DNA of 64,000 bases from Zeugodacus cucurbitae (taxonomy: Eukaryota; Arthropoda; Insecta; Diptera; Tephritidae), in the NCBI RefSeq assembly GCF_028554725.1, contig NC_071669.1, positions 4,293,501-4,357,500 of the forward strand, in the 5' to 3' direction. The notes under the pieces were generated by a model that was not told the origin of the DNA, searched no databases, and was given only the letters and a program-made list of their open reading frames with translations. Shown piece after piece: positions 11,464 through 22,899 of this stretch. The translations under genes and the position numbers were made by a program. Numbering within the stretch: position 1 is the stretch's first letter; each line of letters starts with the position of its first letter.

Positions 11464-12409
11464 TATGTAGGCGAAAATAAAAAAAAATTAAAGCGTAGTG
11501 GGTCTTGAGGATGCTCACTTTAGTTTTGCAACCACTTTCTTTTATTCTCTGCTTTCCACATTGCTAAAATCAACTGCTTGAAGCTGCTCCATTTTTCCAC
11601 TTTTTAACCAAAAAAAATAATAATTTTTCTAAACATTCTGCAATTAATATTATTTGTATATAATTACCACGCGAAGCTAAAACTGTTTTGCACAATATCG
11701 CAACAATTAAAACTCAAGGAAGACAAAAAAAGTATTAAAATCAATATTTCTCAAATTAGACTTAAGTGTGACACTTTACTAGTGGTTGTTGTTGTTGTTA
11801 TTATTATATATGAATGATATTTTCAGTATGTTGCAAGTCAGTTGTTAGTGTAATCAGCAGTTACATCTCTTTTTAACACTATTTACTATTATATAATGCT
11901 CCACAACTTGCTTATACAATTAATAATTGTTGTTGTTGTTGTAATATTTCCCTTGTGTATGTATGTGTGTGAGTTTAATGTTCTTAACTTCTGTATATGA
12001 AGGTAAAAAGGCATTTATTTGTATTGCTCAAGCAAAGTATATAGACACGACAGTAGAAATCAAGCTTACAAACCGTACAATAAACAAATAACTCGCTCTA
12101 AATGAGACGTACTAAAAATTAAGCGACATTACAACAGTTTTTATTTTTGCATTTATGTTTATATGTATGTATTTGTATGTAGTGAACATGATGCTTTCTT
12201 TATACTCCTTTCATTGGAGTTTCTTTTTTGCAATTTTGCTTTATTTTTTTATTTTGTTTTTTATTTTTTGTTTTTGTTTTTGTTTTTTTAAATTAAGTTA
12301 ACCGCAGTTTTGTAGTTACACATACACGATTATGTATTATATTTGATATAATTTAATGTATAGTTTTTGAGTTTGAACAAATCGAATTTGCGGCCAAACG
12401 AAAATGAAA
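11464..12409. other. 3' flank of the ENTR1-like gene
   Basis: AT-rich DNA with GTT and TTTTTG microsatellites (about 11784, 11929 and 12250). No exon was seen. It separates the 3' end of the minus-strand coiled-coil gene from the A-rich block on the left. Confidence 0.4.
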
Positions 12410-12415
12410 TTTATT
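12410..12415 (-). terminator. Polyadenylation signal AATAAA for the ENTR1-like gene
   Basis: On the minus strand AATAAA lies about 70 bases past the stop codon at 12483-12485. This would give a short 3' untranslated region. Other AT-rich hexamers lie further left, so use of this site is inferred. Confidence 0.45.
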
Positions 12416-12482
12416 CATATTGTTATCATTGCATGTAACGAATGAAAATTTGAAATCAAAATAATGCTGCTGCATACAAAAA

Positions 12483-15400
12483 TTACAATGTCGGTCCGTC
12501 CGAGTAGTCCTCGTAATCATCACAATCGTCTAAGAAGTCTGAAAATAGATCGGGACTGACATCGTAGCCCCCCACACGCACTTCAGAATTCTCAATGTCA
12601 GCAGCCATTTGACGTAAATTATCCACACCGGCGAGTAGTTGCCTGTCAAAAGAGAATTAGATTAGCTTAGGTGCCACAAATTATTGTCCACACACATAGT
12701 CCACATACCTCAGGTTATTCTCCGCATTTGATGCTGCCCTCAGCAAGTCACGCGAAAATTGTTGTGTTCTGGACGGTCGGCCAACAGTGCCACCACGCAC
12801 ACCCGCAGCGGCCGCTCCAGCAGCAGCACCTACACTGGCGCCACTGCCACCACCACCGCCGCCACTCACGTCCGCAACAAATGGACGCGCACGATCACAG
12901 TATGGTACATTGAAGCCGCCTACGGCACCCTCCTCGCGCAGCGTCTCATTTTCGTGACGCAACGTCTCCAATTCAGACTGCGCAAATATTTATAAAAATA
13001 TTTTTTATAATTTTTTTTTTAATAAAAAAATATTTTGTATAATTTTGTTTAAATTAAAAAATATTTTGTATAATTTTGTTTAAATTAAAAAATATTTTTT
13101 ATAAATTTTTTATAATTAAAAAATAGTTTTTATAATTTTATTATTTAAAAATTATAATTTTTTTTTAATTAAAAAATATTTTTTATAATTTTTTTAATTA
13201 AAAAATATTTTGTATAATTTTGTTTAAATTAAAAAATATTTTGTATAATTTTTTTTTTATTAAAAAATATTTTGTATAATTTTGTTTAAATTAAAAAATA
13301 TTTTTTATAAATTTTTTATAATTAAAAAATAGTTTTTATAATTTTATTATTTAAAAATTATAATTTTTTTTAATTAAAAAATATTTTTTTTTCATAAAAA
13401 AAACGTTCACTTACCGTTAGCTTTGCCACCTGCTGCTTTAGCTTGACGACATAATTTTGTGACGTTGCGCCCGTTGCTGCTGTGGGCGTACTCGTGCGTT
13501 TACTTCGTTCCGCTGCGCCTTCAGCACGCTCAGGCGTTTGCAGCTCCTCAATTCTGTGTTGCTGTTGGTTTTGTTGTTGTTGCTGCTGCTGTTGCAGTTC
13601 ACTTGCCTGCAATTGTCGCTCCAAGTCGTTAGCACGCCGCGTCTGCTCGTTGAGCGCAATGCGCGCGTCATTTAATTCGCGCTGCAAGCGATCGTTCTCA
13701 ATACGCAGCCGCGATAATTGTGACGAGATCGGCGGATCATCGGGCGAGCCTATGGAATTGGATGGCAAACCGACAGCCACGTCGGCCAACCGCTGTGAAG
13801 AGTGTATTATTGGGCCGTCAGAGAGGAAATCTGGCAGCATTTTCGCATTACTAGCCGTGGACTCGGCAGTTGCACCGCCTCCCCCACCACCATACGAGGG
13901 CGATGGTCCAGGTATGCCTATGCCTACGCTCACACCATTACCACCAGCGACATCGCACACATTGCTATTGTTGACACCACCGCCGGCGCCACCACCAATT
14001 GCACCGCCCGCCACATCGACATCACTGAAATCACGTATCGGCGAATTGGGCGGCGAATTCAGATGCATATCGTGTGCATACCACGAGTCGAGCCAGTGAT
14101 CTTGCACGAAGTCGGGCAAAACGGCGGCGGGAAATTCACCGGCATTGCTGGGCAGTGGACGGGTGACTGGTGGTGCGGCCGCCACAGCAGCACCGCCACA
14201 TGCGCCGTTATTCATGTCACTGAGTGGCAAATTCCCTTTCGGTTTGGACGAATTTGTGTTTAAGGCAAGACGTGTGGGACGCGCTTCCCTCATGCCGCCG
14301 CCGCCGCTAACGCTAACGTTTGGTGCTCCTGTGCGACGTCTCGGCGATGCTGTTGCGGATGACATGGGCATTTCATAGTTTGAATAGGAGCGTGGCACAT
14401 ACTGATGCCGATCGTATTCACTCGTATTATTTAACGAGTTGTTTGTACCCGCACCGCCATCACCCATGCCACGACTGCTGCGCGACGGTGTCGAGAAAAT
14501 ATCTGTAATTCACAAGCAAAAAATTAAGTAAAATCATTTAAATTAAAACATAAAAGAAATTAAATTAAAAATAAAAGAAAATTAATTTAAAATTTAAAAT
14601 AAAAAAAATAATTTTAAATTAAAAATTAAAAAAATTAATAAATTAAAAAATAAAAAAAAATAAATTAAAACATAAAAGAGAATAAATTAAAAACTAATAA
14701 AAATAATTAAAGATTAAAAAAAATAATAATTAATAATAAAAAAATTATTAAAAATTAAAAATAAAAATAATTTGAAATTAAGAAAAAAATAGTTAAAAAA
14801 AATAACTTTAAAATAAACCAAAAATTAATTAAAAATAAATAAAAAAAAATTAATCAAAACTAAAAAAATTAATTTAAAATTAAAAAAAAAAATTAATTTA
14901 AAATTAAAAAAAAATAAAAAATAAATTTAAAATTAAAAATTATTTTTAAGAAAATGAAGAAAAATTACAAATTCAAAACAAAAAAATAAAAATATTACCA
15001 CCACTATCTGGATAAAGCCGGAAACCAGAGTTCGCGTTCGCTCCAACACCTGCACTGCGTACACCACTCGGTCCAGTGCTGCTGACCCCCTCTAATTGCT
15101 CATCCGCACCGCCAGTCACATATTCTGCCAGACTTGCTTGCGAATCGAATGAAGAGAATCGTGGCGATCGTTTCATTTTTGTGGCTGACGTGCCAAACGA
15201 ATTGCCGCTATCTGGTTGGCCTGCACTATTTGTGGCCGACAAACCGCCAGTCATAAGCGATGATATTGATGTGCTGGAAAGCGAAGCTGACTGAGGAACT
15301 TTTGGCCGTGCGCCAGTTGACGTCTGCATTGACGCACCACTGCTGGACGCTAATCTCGCATTATTATTTTGTGGACCATTCGTGCTACTGCACGCCGATG

Positions 15401-16063
15401 AGTCCAATGATGTGACTGTTACAGTGCTGGATGGCGCCGTTATAGGCGGGCCGCTACTTAAGAAATGTTTAAAAGAAAATGAAGATGCATTTTGTGTTGG
15501 CGCTGCGTGTGGTTGTGGTACATGCTGGCTAGTGACGCTGCTGCTTACAGGTTCCCAAGTAGAACTGACATTTGTTTGTTGCATTGTGGCTTTAAGGTGA
15601 AAATTTTAAAATAAATTAGATTTACAAAAACTGTAAATTGCTTGAGTAGCCTACCATCAACTGGTGCACTGTTATTTGAACGACCGTTTGTGTAATCACC
15701 ATAACCACCATTATTGCCACTACCATCTATTGGGCCATTTATACAAAGGTCCGCAACCAGGTCATTGAGTTTGCCACGCATAAAACTTGACGTAGACGCC
15801 CCAAAGTGATTACTTCTCGAACTTGTACCGGCACAGTCGCCACCACCTGCACTTGTGACCTTGCTCTTGTCACCGGTTCTGGCTATGTCACCCACTAGCA
15901 CATCGGCATCACAATATGACACCGCTGTGGGTATTTCTGTTGCATTCGATGTCGACGTCACACCCACAGATGCGTTAAGTGAATCCACACCGTTGTTGTT
16001 GCTGTTGCTACTACTACAACTATTGTTGTTGTTATGTTGCACCTCATCGTTTTCTTTTGCCAT
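12483..16063 (-). CDS. ENTR1/SDCCAG3-like coiled-coil endosomal trafficking protein, 838 aa, 5 exons
   Basis: Five exons join in frame with GT..AG introns: 16063-15655, 15589-14999, 14502-13415, 12977-12709 and 12642-12483, totalling 2517 bases with the stop. The start is an ATG opening MAKENDEVQHNNNN. Residues 1 to about 580 are low-complexity Ser/Asn/Gly-rich sequence with an SPPNSPIRDFSDVD patch. A coiled coil (about 592-645, with LRIENDRLQRELNDARIAL) ends in a polyQ run. A second helix (683-711, VVKLKQQVAKLT joined to SELETLRHENETLRE) follows. Near the C-terminus is AENNLRQLLAGVDNLRQMAA (about 781-800), then an acidic tail ending DYEDYSDGPTL. This order (coiled coil, KLKQ, ENEALR-like helix, NLRQLL..G....L) resembles ENTR1, an endosome-to-surface trafficking and cytokinesis factor in mammals. 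The family call is from memory of the motif pattern, not a search. The gene structure is far surer than the name. Confidence 0.7.
12990..13400. repeat. AT minisatellite in intron 3 of the ENTR1-like gene
   Basis: A roughly 33-bp monomer (TTAAAAAATATTTTGTATAA followed by TTTTGTTTAAA) is repeated. A larger block containing AAAAAATAGTTTTTATAA is itself duplicated at an offset of about 206 bp (about 13122 and 13328). The array fills almost the whole 437-bp intron between the exons ending at 13415 and starting at 12977. Confidence 0.75.
14520..14998. other. A-rich intron 2 of the ENTR1-like gene
   Basis: A low-complexity AAATTAAAAAAT-type intron on the plus strand, flanked by a splice acceptor for the exon starting at 14502 and the donor after 14999. 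No other content was seen. Confidence 0.7.
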
Positions 16064-16927
16064 AATTTGTTTTTGTTTTTGTTTTGCGCAATTCTTTTAT
16101 TGTTGTTGCCGCTACGTTACTTTTCTTGTCGTTGTCCCTGTCTGAAGTTTTTTTTTCGTGTTAGTTGCAATTGGCAATTTCTCGTCTTTGTTCAATTTCT
16201 CTTACCACTGCCTGCACTTATTGCACATTAACTGGCTTTCTACTTTAAGCTATGCCTTGCCTCATAGAAGACTCAAAAATTGCACATTTATATTAATTGA
16301 AAAAGCGCAACAAGACTCGGTTAGATTTGAAAGTTTACAGAAATTTTCAAGAATTGTTAATTTTCCCAAATCTGAAAGGCCCTTCAGTCAGTGGTGCCAG
16401 ACTTGTAAAGTGTGCAATTTTGTAGAGGATTGTAAACGTCATTGTGAATCGCTACTTGTTTTTTTGTAGAAAATTGAAATATTTGATTAAAAACATTTTC
16501 GAATTTTCAAATCAGTGAATATTACTTACTAAATTCGTTATACTTTAATGTAGTTTCATAAGCTATGTGAAAGAATTGTTAATACTTCTCCAATATTTAT
16601 TAAAGGCGAAAAAATAATTTTTAATAGTCTGCTTAATTTTATGTATTTTTTTTAATAAAACCAAATTCCGACAAATTTAACAACAAAAGTCATATGCTGT
16701 AATTAAATGAAGCTTTAAAAATTGTAATTATTTCACTTAATCAAAAATCTCATAATTTTTTTCAAAAATTCCCAATTTGTGTTGATTGTGATTATGTCAT
16801 TTACATCCAAGTAACATGATTGTGAATTCTGAAATAAAAGAAGAAGCAAGTAAACAAAAGCAGCTGTTTATTGCAATAAAAAATATTTACAAATATAAAC
16901 AAAATTTTTTTAACGATTTTTATCAAG
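16064..16927. promoter_or_regulatory. Shared intergenic region between two divergent genes
   Basis: The 864 bases separate the start codon of the minus-strand ENTR1-like gene from that of the plus-strand ASCIZ gene, so both 5' leaders and promoters must lie here unless unseen upstream exons exist. The left 160 bases are T-rich on the plus strand, typical of an untranslated leader. A CAGCTG E-box is at about 16861. No TATA box or known motif was assigned with confidence. Confidence 0.6.
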
Positions 16928-18158
16928 ATGGAAGTGGTTCATTGTACTCCCACAGAGGCAGAGCTTTTACCGGAACGTGAAATTCAATGCACCTATAATG
17001 GCTGCAATTCCGTTTTTACAAATGCCGGTAATTTGGATATGCATTTACAAAGACATCATGGCACACAGCCGATGAAGAGAACAGATTTCAATGGAAAACA
17101 GTGTGTTTTCCATTGCCCTAAGCTACAATGTACATATCACGAGCAGCATGCTGGTAAAATGCATTTCAAAACACTGAAATACTTACGGCAGCATTATAAG
17201 AAAGTGCATGCAGCTAAAACAAATGTCTGTGATAAATGCGGAAAGGCTTTTATCAACGTCAATCAGTTGAAGACACATATGGAAAAATTGTGCGGCATCA
17301 AATACAGCTGCATAGAGTGTGGTTGGGATTATAATAGTAAAGAGGCGCTGTTGACACATTGTAAACGCAAGGGACATAAATTGCGAGACAGTGGTTTAGT
17401 TGAAGTGAAAACAAAATTACGGCAAAAACCACAGTCACAACAATTAGTGAATCAAAGTCATGATCAGGAAACGCAAACAGACGGTGAGTGCCTCATACCA
17501 ACTTGCATGTATTTCATTGTAACATATTTTTTTGCTATCTATTTTACCAGTTTCAAATAGTGATACAAAGAACGACATATCGACAGAAACAGAGGATTAC
17601 CATACACATGGCAAAAACGCATCGACGAGCACGCATACGCCAACTGATATAGAAACCCAAACTGAAAATGTCTTCTTAAATACAATGCAACATACCAACT
17701 GCAACAGTTTAAGTACAAACTTCCACAACTCGTTGCCACATGCTCAGCTTCTGCCGCCTTCTACGCATACCTACACACAAACATATGATGATTTATTCAC
17801 AGATTCCTTGTTGGGTTTCACCGACATACAAACACAAACCAATTGGTCCAGTTTCGCCGATGCCGCCACGGATGCAGAAATGAACGAAGAAGTGTCAGCA
17901 CATCAATATAACACATCAAATGCCGGCACATGTACACGTTGCGCTTCTGATGAGTTGCTGGTGTCGACCGAAACCCAAACTAGTTTCACACAATGTTTAC
18001 TCGAATCACGCACCGCTAATGGCGTTGCAGAGGATGGCAATTTTAGTTTATATCAAACACAGCATACACAGACTTGTGACATGCTGTTGGGTGCGCTTTT
18101 TGGTGCACAAGAAAGTGATTTGATTGGTGGATTTCAATCCACCTATACGCAAACATGA
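16928..18158 (+). CDS. ASCIZ: ASCIZ/ATMIN zinc-finger transcription factor with seven LC8-binding TQT motifs, 387 aa
   Basis: Two exons, 16928-17483 and 17551-18158, join in phase 1 across a 67-bp intron (donor ACG/GTGAGT, acceptor TTTTACCAG/TT). Residues 20-160 hold four zinc fingers: CTYNGC..H...H, a CPKLQC type with a long insert, CDKCGKAF ending H....C, and CIECGWDY..H....H. The C-terminal half is Ser/Thr-rich with seven TQT motifs (ETQTDG spanning the intron, ETQTEN, YTQTYD, IQTQTN, ETQTSF, HTQTCD and a terminal YTQT). TQT is the core of dynein light chain LC8 binding sites. ASCIZ/ATMIN is known to activate the LC8 gene (cut up in flies) and to be inhibited by multivalent LC8 binding, a feedback sensor. 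Length and motif number match what is known for Drosophila ASCIZ. It is nuclear by family. It diverges from the ENTR1-like gene. Confidence 0.92.
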
Positions 18159-18228
18159 TGGTTTGACTTGGATCTGTATGTCGTAGGGGATAGCGAGCAG
18201 GAAAGTTGGAAGGAACAAGCCGAATAGA

Positions 18229-18234
18229 ATTAAA
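18229..18234 (+). terminator. ASCIZ: Possible polyadenylation signal (ATTAAA) for ASCIZ
   Basis: The variant signal ATTAAA lies about 70 bases after the ASCIZ stop codon, followed by a T-rich stretch. It is consistent with a short 3' untranslated region. Confidence 0.4.
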
Positions 18235-20390
18235 ATATTTTTTTTATAAATTAGAATTAATAACTTTAATAATTTCTCATGCTTCAAGACAAAGTACGTT
18301 ATGAATCTCATCGATAATATTTAATTATGAAATCACGAATACTTGATACTTAGGTTAATATATATTTAATTAATAGAAAAAAATAATATTTAAATTATGT
18401 ACTTAAAATTAAACCGTTTTTCATAATATATTAAGATTTCCCAATTCGTGCCCTTGAAATTTGTTTTCTTATTTGAAAAAAGATTTGAAGCCCATTGTCA
18501 ATACTCGCTCTATTACTGAATTTCGTCATCTCTTTACCTTGACATTCGCTTTCATACGAACAAAACTTCTATTGTACAAAAAACGGACGAACGCCACATA
18601 GAGAAACGCATAAACAAAACAAACAGCGGTATGTGTTAAAGTGATAAAAATACGGAAAACTCTTTTTATTTATTTAAAAGAAAAACAAAAAGAAATTTTA
18701 TTATTGAATTGTTGAAATGAAAGATCAGTATAAGAAAGCACTTATGAATGTGGTGCACGAAACGAGGAAAACCGTGCGCACTTACGCATTATAAGCAGCT
18801 ACTGCGTCGGGCGAAAGATTTTTCGTGTAGTTGTGTCCGTGTGTGAAAAAGGGGAGGGAATTGGTTTGTTAAATTGGACTGTGAAGAAAGTAGAAATGGT
18901 AGAAACTCTATCGTCGCCGCCTTCGAAAGATTTCGACTAATACTGCACAGAAAATTCAATGCAAACTTAGTCCTTGTGATAAAAAAAAAAAAATATTAAA
19001 AATACATTATGTGCGCTATTAAAATAAGATGAAAAAATACTTAAGTAAAAATAGTACAACTGCTCGAATTGGGTATATTTACATACGAAAGCAAAACAGC
19101 TAAATACAAAAGTGTATACCTGGTGAAGGTGCAGCGCAGCTATACGGTGGCATTAAAAACGCTGACAATACGGAAAATTGTGTAGCGTAAAAACGTATAC
19201 ACGGGTGAGGTCAAGTAGGCTGACCACTCGTACCAACGCTTAAAACGCAGTCAGGCAGTCTGCTACTTGTACATCGATGTAGGGTGAGGCTGCAACATAG
19301 TGAATTTATGCATTTGCGACCATCAAACAATATTTTAAACACATATATAAACGGTTAAATTACAGTGAAGTTAACGTACAAAGCGACAGCCATAAAGTTC
19401 TGCAATTCTACACAACAAAAATCAGACAAAAAAAGAAAGCGGGCCATTGGCCAGTGATTGTAAGCATTATATCCTGTTTCTGACACCGAAGCGATGGTGA
19501 AAGGTGACTTCTCATAAAATACATATTTATGCACTGTCTATTTGACTGCCATATTCTACTATTTATTCTAGTGCTTGCAATGCCGCGAGTGATATTGGCC
19601 GACGTTGTATTTACAGTGGCAAAAATATTATCCTGTAATCCAATATGGGTGTGCCGGGTATTTGTAAAGCATAACTAAAAATTAATTTGCGCAGCAGCAA
19701 CCGTAATAGACGATTTCACAGTGTTATAAATAATCAAGTTTGGAAGGAAGAAGAGGCAAGGAAGCAAAATTAAGCCAACAAGCCGGCAAGCCATATTTGG
19801 CCCACCCCGCACTGCTGTTTATACTGCATTGACATTCACACACACACTTGCTTTCACATAAAAGGTAAAAATCAATGTCTATGCCTTCTCCATATTTATG
19901 GTGCTTATTGATATTTTTCAAAGAGTTCTTGGCAAGCATAGACTTGAGGACGACATGCTGGTCACTCCATTATGGTTAATATAATTTAGACTAGGATACT
20001 ATTCAAATGAAATACAAAAGTGGCGTGTAGCATATTGTGCATTTGTAATGGTTTATTTATGTGTGTAAATATGTATTTATAGTTACATTTTTGTGTTGCA
20101 TTCAAAAACAAAATTCGTTAGATTCAAAAACCACAAACAATAAGCCAAGAAAGCAAAAACTTAGTGTAACATATGGAGCCTCTAATATTGCTTTACTTGA
20201 TTAGTAGGAGGATTTTTAAAATTTTATGAAACTAAAATTAATCCATACACTCCTCATTTTCAGTTATTGTGAAAACAGTTTGCCTGCTGAATGCGGTTTA
20301 ATCACGTTTTGCCCACTGCGCTCCGCTACGCAAAAATAAACTGCGGATGAAAAAGATAATTCTACATAGTTTGCGACAACTATTTTGCCA
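18235..20390. promoter_or_regulatory. Intergenic DNA and 5' leader of the RASGEF1-like gene
   Basis: There is no coding frame. A pyrimidine-rich tract ending CAG at 20261-20263 looks like a splice acceptor. The sequence from 20264 to the start codon at 20391 would then be 5' untranslated sequence in the first coding exon. One or more non-coding leader exons probably lie at 18.6-19.5 kb, but their borders are not certain. Confidence 0.45.
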
Positions 20391-22899
20391 ATGCCTAATA
20401 ACGTTATAAAGCATAGCAGCGCCAGCGCCAGCAGTGCCAGTAATGGGCGCAGCAGCAGCAGTAACAATAGTAGCAGCAGTAGTAGTGCCAATGCCAATCC
20501 AGCAAAGTCAATTATTAGCCATAAAAATGAGACGATGTCTACGTACGTGGGATCGTCCAACACACTGCCAGACAAAAGCGTTATAATTAAACAATCAAAC
20601 AACAACGAACGCATCGCTACACATCGGCGTGATGGTTCCAATATAACGGGAATACAGCGTCCAATCTATCGTAAGTTACAGTATATTAGCCCACAGACGC
20701 ATTTTCGCAATGGCGCCGCATCAGCGGAAGCCTTAGGAGATGCCACGCTGAATGACAGTCGTAGCGATGTGCTTGTCTACTCCGAAGATGGGCATTTGGT
20801 ATCGGCTAGTTTGGAAGCGCTCATCACGCATATGGTGCCCACCAGCGAGTATTACCCAGAGGAGAATTTCATTTTCGCATTTCTGCTTAGCGCGCGCCTC
20901 TATGTTCGGCCACATGAACTGCTTGCGCAAATATCACAAACGTGGGAGCGGCAACAGCAACAGCAGCAGGAACAGAAACAACAACATAATCTACAGCAAG
21001 GCGTGGACGTTGTCGATGAGGCACATTTTGGGCATTTGGCTGTAGCCGCCTCAGCGTCACCGCTAATGCAGCGCAAGACCGCGAATAGCGCCGTTTTATT
21101 GCCACCCACCATTGGTCACAGTGAGGTCAATGTAATTGTAGAGGGCCATCTCAAACAGCGCACCGCCGTACAGTTGAGTGCACAGAATTGCATACGTTTG
21201 CTTGCCGAATGGATCGAGACGTTTCCCTATGATTTTCGAGATGAACGCCTGATGCAGCAGGTGCGCATATTAGCGAGAAAATGTGTCTACATTGATAATG
21301 CGCTCGGTAGGCGCGTCTCGCGTATTTTACAGCTACTCGTACATCGTCTCACCGTACTCGAACAATACGAGGCAACATTGCAAGCAATGGCAGCTACAGA
21401 TCTCACCGCGGCCGGCAGTAATCAGCAACAACTACCGCACTACAACACATCGGCAGCGGCGTCCACCACTGCGGCGAGCACGCATAGCGGTACCCACAAT
21501 TCGCTAGTGGGTTGCGTAAAGAGTCACACACTACATACAACCAGCATAACAGAGGCACACAAACCGACCACAATCACAAACAACTCGAACTCATTGGGAT
21601 CCGTGGCCGTTGCGGCGGTGGCAGCGGCCATAGATGGCAGTAGTGCGCATGAGGTGCACGGCATTATGGACATATGTCCAAGTTGTGCACAATTGGCGCA
21701 TCAGTTGACCGCCATTGAGCTGGAGCGGCTGTCACATATTGGTCCGGAAGAATTTGTGCAAGCTTTCGCCAAGGAATATCAACACACTATCGATGGCAAA
21801 TCAACTGCGGCTACAACAACAACAACCAGCGTTGGAAAGTGCGAGCGTGCGAGTGTTGACTCCACAACGCTGCATGATATGAAGAAAACGCGCAACCTAG
21901 AATCGTACGTGGAGTGGTTTAACCGGCTGAGTTACCTGACGGCAACGGAGATTGTGAAGGTATGAGAAGCTATGAGACAGTGTGGCTTTGTGTGTGTGTG
22001 TGGATGCGCACACATGCCATTTAGGTTTAGTAACTTGTTTTAACTTTGTTGCATTTCACATTTTTTTCTAGTATCCGAAGAAAAAGCAGCGTGTACGCAT
22101 TATCGAATACTGGATAGAGACCGCGCGGGAGTGTTTCAATATTGGCAATTTCAACAGTTTAATGGCGATTATAGCTGGCTTAAATCTAGCGCCCATTTCA
22201 AGGCTTAAGAAGACGGTAAGTGATTCTAGCTGAAGTATATACTATATATATTAATTAGCGCAATATTGGTGAGAAAAAGTGTAAAAATTAATATTACAAA
22301 AATGTATTTGTTGCTGTAGTGGTCAAAAGTGCAATCTGCAAAATTCTCTGTGCTGGAACATCAAATGGATCCTACATCGAATTTCAATAGTTATCGCTCA
22401 ACACTTAAGGCGGCCATGTGGCGTTCGGAGGGCGCTACAGAGGAACGTGAACGCATAATCATTCCATTTTTTAGTTTATTCGTTAAGGATTTATACTTTT
22501 TGAACGAGGGCTGCTCCAATCGGTGAGTACTTAAAAGCAAAAAATAAATTTTTAAACTAACCACACTTTTCAAATCTAATTTTCTTTCTTTTCCTCCACA
22601 GTTTGCCAAACAATCATATCAATTTCGAAAAATGCTCACAACTCGCCAAACAGGTAATGGAGTTCAACGAATGGAAGAAGGTCACTTGTCCATTTGAGCA
22701 AATGCCAAATGTGATTGCATATCTGCAGACCAGTAGTGTACTCAATGAGAACACATTATCGATGGCGTCATTCGAATGTGAACCACCCGAAAATACGGAG
22801 GAGAAGGGACGCTACAAAACGGTTAAAGCCGAAACTAAACAACAATTATTACATCAACTGCAACAAGAGCAACAACAGCAACATCAACACCAACCATAG
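20391..22899 (+). CDS. RASGEF1-family Ras/Rap guanine nucleotide exchange factor, 737 aa, 4 exons
   Basis: Exons 20391-21959, 22072-22215, 22320-22522 and 22602-22899 join in frame with GT..AG introns. The ATG at 20391 is preferred; a TTG two codons upstream is in frame but is not a credible start. Residues 1-125 are Ser/Asn-rich and disordered. An N-terminal RasGEF_N module spans about 126-325 (LITHMVPTSEYYPEENFIFA, LLAEWIETFPYDFRDERL), interrupted by a polyQ and a spacer. The catalytic CDC25-type domain runs from about 426 to 680. It includes LTAIELERLSHIGPEEFV, then IIEYWIETARECFNIGNFNS and LMAIIAGLNLAPISRLKKTW, the hallmark helical hairpin region, then FLNEGCSN. The tail is Gln/His-rich. 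RASGEF1 proteins stimulate GDP release on Ras-family GTPases, with Rap2 the best known substrate. The Drosophila counterpart is, I believe, CG7369. Confidence 0.9.

Noticed and set aside
13482..14378. Several plus-strand frames of 77-205 codons rich in Cys, Ser and Pro
   Set aside because: They overlap the large third exon of the minus-strand ENTR1-like gene, whose five exons join in frame; the plus-strand frames are composition by-products.
20385..20390. In-frame TTG two codons upstream as the start of the RASGEF1-like protein
   Set aside because: Non-ATG initiation is unlikely here, and a normal ATG follows at 20391.
20264..20641. Minus-strand frame of 125 codons rich in leucine
   Set aside because: It is the antisense of the serine/alanine-rich N-terminus of the RASGEF1-like gene and has no independent support.
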